Shown: in pieces, positions 7,886 through 10,764 of the stretch | Layout: every line of letters starts with the position of its first letter | How positions within the stretch are numbered: the first letter of the stretch is position 1 | Assembly: GCA_964410645.1 (NCBI GenBank) | Contig: CAYPHV010000042.1 | Span: 1 to 10,764, forward strand | Direction: 5' to 3' | Length of the DNA stretch: 10,764 nucleotides | Origin: JALTBU01 sp964410645 | Lineage (GTDB): Bacteria; Campylobacterota; Campylobacteria; Campylobacterales; Nautiliaceae | The notes under the pieces: generated by a model | Databases searched by the model: none | What the model saw: the letters and a program-made list of their open reading frames with translations, nothing else | What the model was told of the DNA's origin: nothing | Translations under genes and position numbers: made by a program

Positions 7886-8662
7886 CATTACCAAAAATAT
7901 TGTTGAAAGCACATAATCAGCCATAAAAACTGCCACTGATGCTATTACCACTGCTTTTGTGGTACTTTGGCCTACACCTTTGGCTCCTCCTGTGGTAAAA
8001 TAACCTACATAAGTTCCAATAGCACTTATTAAATAACCAAATACCAAACCTTTAACAATACTTTGATTTATATCTTTAAATTCTGCAAATTGCCTTATGT
8101 CATCTAAATATTTATATTCATTTACATCAAGAGACACTGTTGATATAAAATATGCACTGAAATTTGCAACTGCATCAAAAAAAAGTATTAAAAAAGGCAT
8201 TGCTATTATAGTGGCTATTATTCTTGGCACTATTAAATAATGTTTTGAATCTACTGCCATAACATCCAGAGCATCAATTTGCTCGGTTACTCTCATACTT
8301 CCAAGTTCGGCTGCATACGCACTGACACCTCTGCTTACCACCATTAATGCTGCAAAAACCGGACCCAGTTCTTTGACTATGGAAATAAAAATAGTAAATC
8401 CCATAAAATTTTCGGCTCCAAATTTATGAAAACCCTGATATAATTGAACGGCTTCCACCAATCCTGTAAAAAATGATGTTAACAAAATAACACCTATACT
8501 TTCATAACCTATAAATTTTAATTGTTCTAATAAAACTTTTATTCTATATGGAGGTTTAAACATTAAAAATATGATTTTTATTTGAAAAATAGTAAAATTA
8601 CCCAGTATATAAATAAAATCAATTGTTTTTTTGCCGATTATATATAATAATTTTGATAGCAA
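7880..8662 (-). CDS. mlaE: MlaE/YrbE-family lipid ABC transporter permease
   Basis: MlaE is the membrane permease of the Mla-type ABC transporter, which moves phospholipid between the inner membrane and the periplasm to keep the outer membrane asymmetric. The 260 residues match the family length. The family signature is plain: AYAAELGSMRVTEQIDALDV runs over residues 115-134, and SIVKELGPVFAALMVVSRG (94-112) before it is also typical. About five or six hydrophobic segments fit the fold, including 51-75, 145-178 and 205-258. The start is TTG at 8662: no ATG occurs before codon 34, an in-frame TAA lies two codons upstream, and AAAAAAGG sits about 7 bases before the TTG. The ATPase (MlaF) and substrate-binding MCE protein (MlaD) are absent from both flanks, since ftsZ converges on one side and fliL diverges on the other. 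It is probably transcribed alone. Confidence 0.9.
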   Translation of the reverse strand: MLSKLLYIIGKKTIDFIYILGNFTIFQIKIIFLMFKPPYRIKVLLEQLKFIGYESIGVILLTSFFTGLVEAVQLYQGFHKFGAENFMGFTIFISIVKELGPVFAALMVVSRGVSAYAAELGSMRVTEQIDALDVMAVDSKHYLIVPRIIATIIAMPFLILFFDAVANFSAYFISTVSLDVNEYKYLDDIRQFAEFKDINQSIVKGLVFGYLISAIGTYVGYFTTGGAKGVGQSTTKAVVIASVAVFMADYVLSTIFLVMD

Positions 8663-8682
8663 AGCTTACCTTTTTTGTTAAA

Positions 8683-8691
8683 ATTATATCA
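8683..8691 (-). promoter_or_regulatory. Putative extended -10 promoter of mlaE
   Basis: The minus strand reads TTTGATATAAT, that is, TG-A-TATAAT with the -10 hexamer at 8688-8683. Transcription would start near 8676, giving a leader of only about 14 bases that carries the AAGG ribosome site and the TTG start. The same TTTGATATAAT string is found before the tRNA-Arg gene, which supports its being a real promoter element. Confidence 0.5.
8685..8690 (+). promoter_or_regulatory. Possible -10 of fliL promoter
   Basis: TATATC lies 20 bases before the fliL ATG at 8710, after the T-rich CTTTTTTGTTAAAATTA. It is a poor match to the -10 consensus and overlaps the opposing mlaE -10. No clear sigma-28 or sigma-54 flagellar promoter (GGC or TGG followed by a spaced TGC) was seen here, so fliL may be expressed constitutively, but the call is weak. 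Confidence 0.3.
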
Positions 8692-8709
8692 AACTACAAA
8701 GGAATGAAT

Positions 8710-9237
8710 ATGGCAAAAGAAAAAGAAACTGAAGAAACTCAAGAAACTGAAGAAAAAGAAGAAAAAAAAACAGGCGGAAGTAAATTACTTTTGATTATTA
8801 TAATAATCTTATTATTGGTATTATTGGTTATAGGAGGTGTATTTGCATATTTTTTACTTAGCAATAATCAAACTCAATCTCAAAATCCACAACAACAAAT
8901 AGAAAAAAATCAAAAAATTAACTCGATGACCCAACTTGGTCCGATATATCCGCTAGATCCGTTTATTGTAAATTTAGTAAGTTCAAATGCCGACAGATAT
9001 TTAAAATGTAAAATTGATTTGGAACTGGATACCCAGGATTTACAAAAAGAATTGGATAAAAAATTACCTGCGATAAGAGATATAATTATTCAAATACTTT
9101 CTTCAAAATCTGTAGAAGAAATACAAACAGCTAAAGGAAAAGAAAAATTAAAAGAAGAGATTAAAAGAAAAATAAATCAAAAATTAACAAGCGGGGAAAT
9201 AAAAAATATATATTTTACCGAATTTGTAATACAATGA
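8710..9237 (+). CDS. fliL: Flagellar basal body-associated protein FliL
   Basis: FliL is a single-pass inner-membrane protein that surrounds or contacts the stator units of the flagellar motor and supports torque. The protein has 175 residues. A very acidic/lysine-rich cytosolic head (KETEETQETEEKEEKK, 5-20) is followed by a membrane segment (about 25-50), a Gln/Asn-rich linker (52-69) and the periplasmic domain. The family pattern is visible as PLDPFIVNL (81-89), RYLKCKIDLEL (96-106), PAIRDIIIQILSSKS (120-134) and the closing IKNIYFTEFVIQ (164-175). The start is the ATG at 8710, six bases after AAAGGA; the ATG at 8704 touches that site and is too close. A much longer reading from 8623 would overlap mlaE and has no ribosome site. 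It overlaps acpS by 4 bases. No other flagellar gene is in the window. Confidence is high. Confidence 0.92.
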   Translation: MAKEKETEETQETEEKEEKKTGGSKLLLIIIIILLLVLLVIGGVFAYFLLSNNQTQSQNPQQQIEKNQKINSMTQLGPIYPLDPFIVNLVSSNADRYLKCKIDLELDTQDLQKELDKKLPAIRDIIIQILSSKSVEEIQTAKGKEKLKEEIKRKINQKLTSGEIKNIYFTEFVIQ

Positions 9238-9572
9238 TAAAAATTGGTATTGATATAGTCGCAATTCAAAGAATAGAAAAATTAATTGATAAATTTGGTA
9301 TTGCAAAAATAAAATTTTTGAATAAAGATGAAATGTATACAAAAAAACCTGAAAGTATAGCCGGAATTTTTGCAACAAAAGAAGCCTTTTCTAAAGCTTT
9401 AGGCTCAGGAATCGGAAAAGAACTTTCTTTCAAAGATATTTCTGTGTTAAAAAATCAAAAAAACAAACCTTATATAAAGATTCATTCCCCTATTCTTAAA
9501 ATAGACAATACCGATGTTTCAATAACCCACGACGGCGGATTTACAATCTCAGCGGTTATTGTAGAAATATAG
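9234..9572 (+). CDS. acpS: Holo-[acyl-carrier-protein] synthase (AcpS)
   Basis: AcpS transfers the 4'-phosphopantetheine arm from coenzyme A to a serine of acyl carrier protein, which activates it for fatty acid synthesis in the cytosol. The 112 residues fit this short, trimeric family. Both signatures are present: GIDIV (5-9, magnesium-binding Asp7) and FATKEAFSKALGSGI (45-59, Glu49 as second metal ligand and Lys53), plus the C-terminal SITHD (95-99). The ATG at 9234 overlaps the fliL stop as ATGA, and no good ribosome site is seen upstream, so translation probably depends on ribosomes finishing fliL. The fliL-acpS pair is, from memory, also found in Campylobacter. Identification is firm. 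Confidence 0.95.
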   Translation: MIKIGIDIVAIQRIEKLIDKFGIAKIKFLNKDEMYTKKPESIAGIFATKEAFSKALGSGIGKELSFKDISVLKNQKNKPYIKIHSPILKIDNTDVSITHDGGFTISAVIVEI

Positions 9573-9576
9573 CTTT

Positions 9577-9587
9577 TTTGATATAAT
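9577..9587 (+). promoter_or_regulatory. Putative extended -10 promoter of the tRNA-Arg gene
   Basis: TTTGATATAAT ends 10 bases before the first base of the tRNA, with TATAAT at 9582-9587 and TG at the extended -10 position. It lies just behind the acpS stop and follows TTTTTT. The start point would fall at about 9594, a few bases before the mature 5' end, which suits a tRNA that RNase P trims. It gives the tRNA its own promoter inside the fliL-acpS-ycaO run. Confidence 0.6.
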
Positions 9588-9597
9588 CTCTTTTCGA

Positions 9598-9674
9598 GAC
9601 CCCGTAGTTCAGCTGGATAGAACGTCACCCTGCGGAGGTGAAGGTCACGCGTTCAAATCGCGTCGGGGTTACCA
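9598..9674 (+). tRNA. tRNA-Arg, anticodon GCG
   Basis: The 77-base gene folds into a full cloverleaf. The acceptor stem is GACCCCG/CGGGGTT, with a G-U wobble as its first pair. The D stem is GTTC/GAAC, the anticodon stem TCACC/GGTGA with loop CTGCGGA, and the T stem ACGCG/CGCGT with loop TTCAAAT. The discriminator is A73 and CCA is encoded. The anticodon GCG at 9632-9634 reads arginine codons CGC and CGU. A20 in the D loop and C35 in the anticodon, the main arginine identity bases known from E. coli, are both present. Most bacteria read these codons with an ACG anticodon edited to inosine; here the first anticodon base is G, so no editing is needed. Confidence 0.95.
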
Positions 9675-9727
9675 ATTAATTAAATTAAAATAATTTATCT
9701 TCGTTGAATACTTTCAAAAGGATATTT
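9675..9727 (+). other. tRNA to YcaO-gene spacer
   Basis: The spacer is AT-rich and holds no small reading frame that could be a precursor peptide and no strong terminator. TAAAAT at 9686-9691 is a weak -10 candidate, so the downstream gene may be transcribed from here or by read-through from the tRNA promoter. AAAAGGA at 9716-9722 is the ribosome site that supports the TTG start at 9728. Confidence 0.4.
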
Positions 9728-10764
9728 TTGAAATTTTCTTTTAAAAAACATTATTATAAAAACAAAATTTATTCTGCTACATTAACTGAAGAAAAAAGCG
9801 GCTTTTTTTCCAACGGAAAAGGATTTAACAAAAAAGAAGCTAAAATTAAAGCATATGGAGAATTTAAAGAAAGATTATATTCTAAAAATTTTTTTGAAGA
9901 TTTTTATATTAAAAATTTATATTCTCAGGTAAAAAACGGTAATTTTTTAAACGATAAACTCAAAGAATTTTATAAAATAAATGAACTTGAAAAAAATGAT
10001 TTAATAGATTTTAATTCCGATTCATTTGAAATTCTTTCCATTCCGTTTAAAAATGAAAAAGAAACTGTTTTTTTTCCTATAAATATAATACAAAATTGTT
10101 ATGTGAGCAATGGTATTGCTTTTCATCCAAACAAAAAACAGGCTTTTAAAAATGCCCTGTATGAAACCATAGAAAGATATGTAAAATATTATGTAATAAA
10201 AAATTGTATTTCACTGCCCAGAATAAAACATAAGTATAATTCAAAATATTTACAGGTTTATGATGCAAGTATGGAAGGTAAATATCCGGTAATGGCTGTA
10301 AGCTATATAAAAAACAATAATATTTTACTTTGTTTTGGAAGTGATTTTAATAAAGAAAATGCTATCAAAAAAGCTTATCTTGAAATATATCAAGGACGAA
10401 AAAATTTCAAAAACATTGGAAAAATCACTGACAATAATATAATGATAAAAGATGCATTTAATCTTGAAAAACATTTTGTGTCAAATGATGGTGATGTTCA
10501 TATTAATTTTTTAAAAAATATAAATTTTAAAGAAAGTAAATGGGATTTTAATAATTTTGATTTTTTACCAACTTTTTATTTCAATGAACAACAAATAAAT
10601 AACGGATATGTATATAGAGTAATAATACCTGGTTTTTCTGAAATTTATCCAATTGAAGATTTAATTTATAATAATAAGAATAAAGGAAAATTTTATAGAA
10701 ATTATGTTTTACATCATGAAAATTATTCAAAAAAAGAAATGTATGAAGCATTTGACATTATTGA
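9728..10764 (+). CDS. ycaO: YcaO-family protein, E. coli YcaO type (partial, 3' end missing)
   Basis: The frame stays open for 345 codons to the window edge. YcaO enzymes use ATP to activate peptide-backbone amides; E. coli YcaO promotes RimO-dependent methylthiolation of ribosomal protein S12 by an unclear route, while others make azolines or thioamides. Matches to E. coli YcaO recalled from memory run along the whole fragment: SNGKGFNKKEA and GEFKERL (28-50), FPINIIQNCYVSNGIA (116-131), LYETIERYVKYY and ISLP (144-164), FGSDF then YLEIYQGR (203-224), NLETHF-like NLEKHF (245-250) and RVIIPGFSEIYPIEDL (297-312). The Glu/Arg pairs and the Gln of YQGR fit the ATP and magnesium site. The N-terminus is about 30 residues shorter than in E. 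coli. The start is TTG, chosen for AAAAGGA five bases upstream; TTG at 9704 is an alternative. The C-terminal helical part expected of this type lies outside. Family is secure, the substrate is not. Confidence 0.85.
   Translation, partial: MKFSFKKHYYKNKIYSATLTEEKSGFFSNGKGFNKKEAKIKAYGEFKERLYSKNFFEDFYIKNLYSQVKNGNFLNDKLKEFYKINELEKNDLIDFNSDSFEILSIPFKNEKETVFFPINIIQNCYVSNGIAFHPNKKQAFKNALYETIERYVKYYVIKNCISLPRIKHKYNSKYLQVYDASMEGKYPVMAVSYIKNNNILLCFGSDFNKENAIKKAYLEIYQGRKNFKNIGKITDNNIMIKDAFNLEKHFVSNDGDVHINFLKNINFKESKWDFNNFDFLPTFYFNEQQINNGYVYRVIIPGFSEIYPIEDLIYNNKNKGKFYRNYVLHHENYSKKEMYEAFDII

Noticed and set aside
8623..8709. N-terminal extension of fliL
   Set aside because: It would overlap the 5' end of mlaE, has no ribosome site and adds a second hydrophobic stretch not expected in FliL; AAAGGA at 8698-8703 supports the ATG at 8710.
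8710..8775. GAAGAAACT-like repeats at the start of fliL as a tandem repeat locus
   Set aside because: They are short, imperfect and explained by the low-complexity acidic/lysine-rich cytosolic head of FliL.
9675..10764. A thiazole/oxazole-modified peptide gene cluster around the YcaO gene
   Set aside because: No precursor peptide, dehydrogenase, TfuA or export gene is visible upstream, and the sequence resembles the E. coli YcaO subtype. The right flank is unseen, so this is rejected only for what the window shows.
1..10764. CRISPR arrays, insertion sequences, phage or defence genes, toxin-antitoxin pairs
   Set aside because: No regularly spaced repeats, transposase or integrase motifs, or small paired genes were found on either strand; nearly all the window is filled by recognisable housekeeping genes.

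Overview
The window looks like chromosomal housekeeping sequence from a low-GC bacterium of the Campylobacterota (the former Epsilonproteobacteria), possibly a thermophilic or deep-sea lineage such as Nautiliales. The evidence is gene order and style: a SurA-N/PpiD-like protein gene directly before ftsA-ftsZ, fliL directly before acpS, a BioA with the HPCTQM N-terminal motif, very AT-rich Lys/Asn/Ile-rich coding sequence, and promoters that show an extended -10 (TGnTATAAT) with no recognisable -35 box. The family is inferred from memory of related genomes, not from a search.

Layout. A leftward block (164-3904) holds bioA, a folate/biopterin-transporter-family (BT1/FBT) membrane protein and the membrane protease htpX, with an 8-base overlap and a 23-base gap, so it is probably one transcript. 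A 75-base divergent promoter region separates it from a rightward block (3980-7871): a membrane-anchored SurA-N/PpiD-like chaperone, ftsA and ftsZ, spaced 7 and 15 bases apart. An MlaE-type lipid transporter permease (7880-8662) lies on the opposite strand, convergent with ftsZ, and has no partner genes beside it. From a second compact divergent promoter a rightward block follows: fliL, acpS (4-base ATGA overlap), a tRNA-Arg with anticodon GCG and its own -10 box, and the first 345 codons of a YcaO-family protein of the E. coli YcaO type, which runs off the right edge.

How the genes work together. FtsZ and FtsA form the cytokinetic ring and its membrane tether; the chaperone in front of them probably folds or holds secreted or outer-membrane proteins, and its linkage to division appears to be a lineage trait. 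BioA is a biotin-synthesis step, AcpS activates acyl carrier protein and MlaE moves phospholipid, so three genes touch lipid metabolism or envelope upkeep, but they are not one operon. FliL supports the flagellar motor.

I found no CRISPR array, insertion sequence, phage gene, toxin-antitoxin pair or defence system. The most open-ended item is the YcaO gene: this family does ATP-dependent chemistry on peptide backbones, and its substrate here cannot be read from the window. Its start is TTG and it is cut by the window edge. The next most useful items are the GCG anticodon of the tRNA-Arg, the MlaE permease without neighbours, and two divergent promoters whose opposing -10 boxes overlap.
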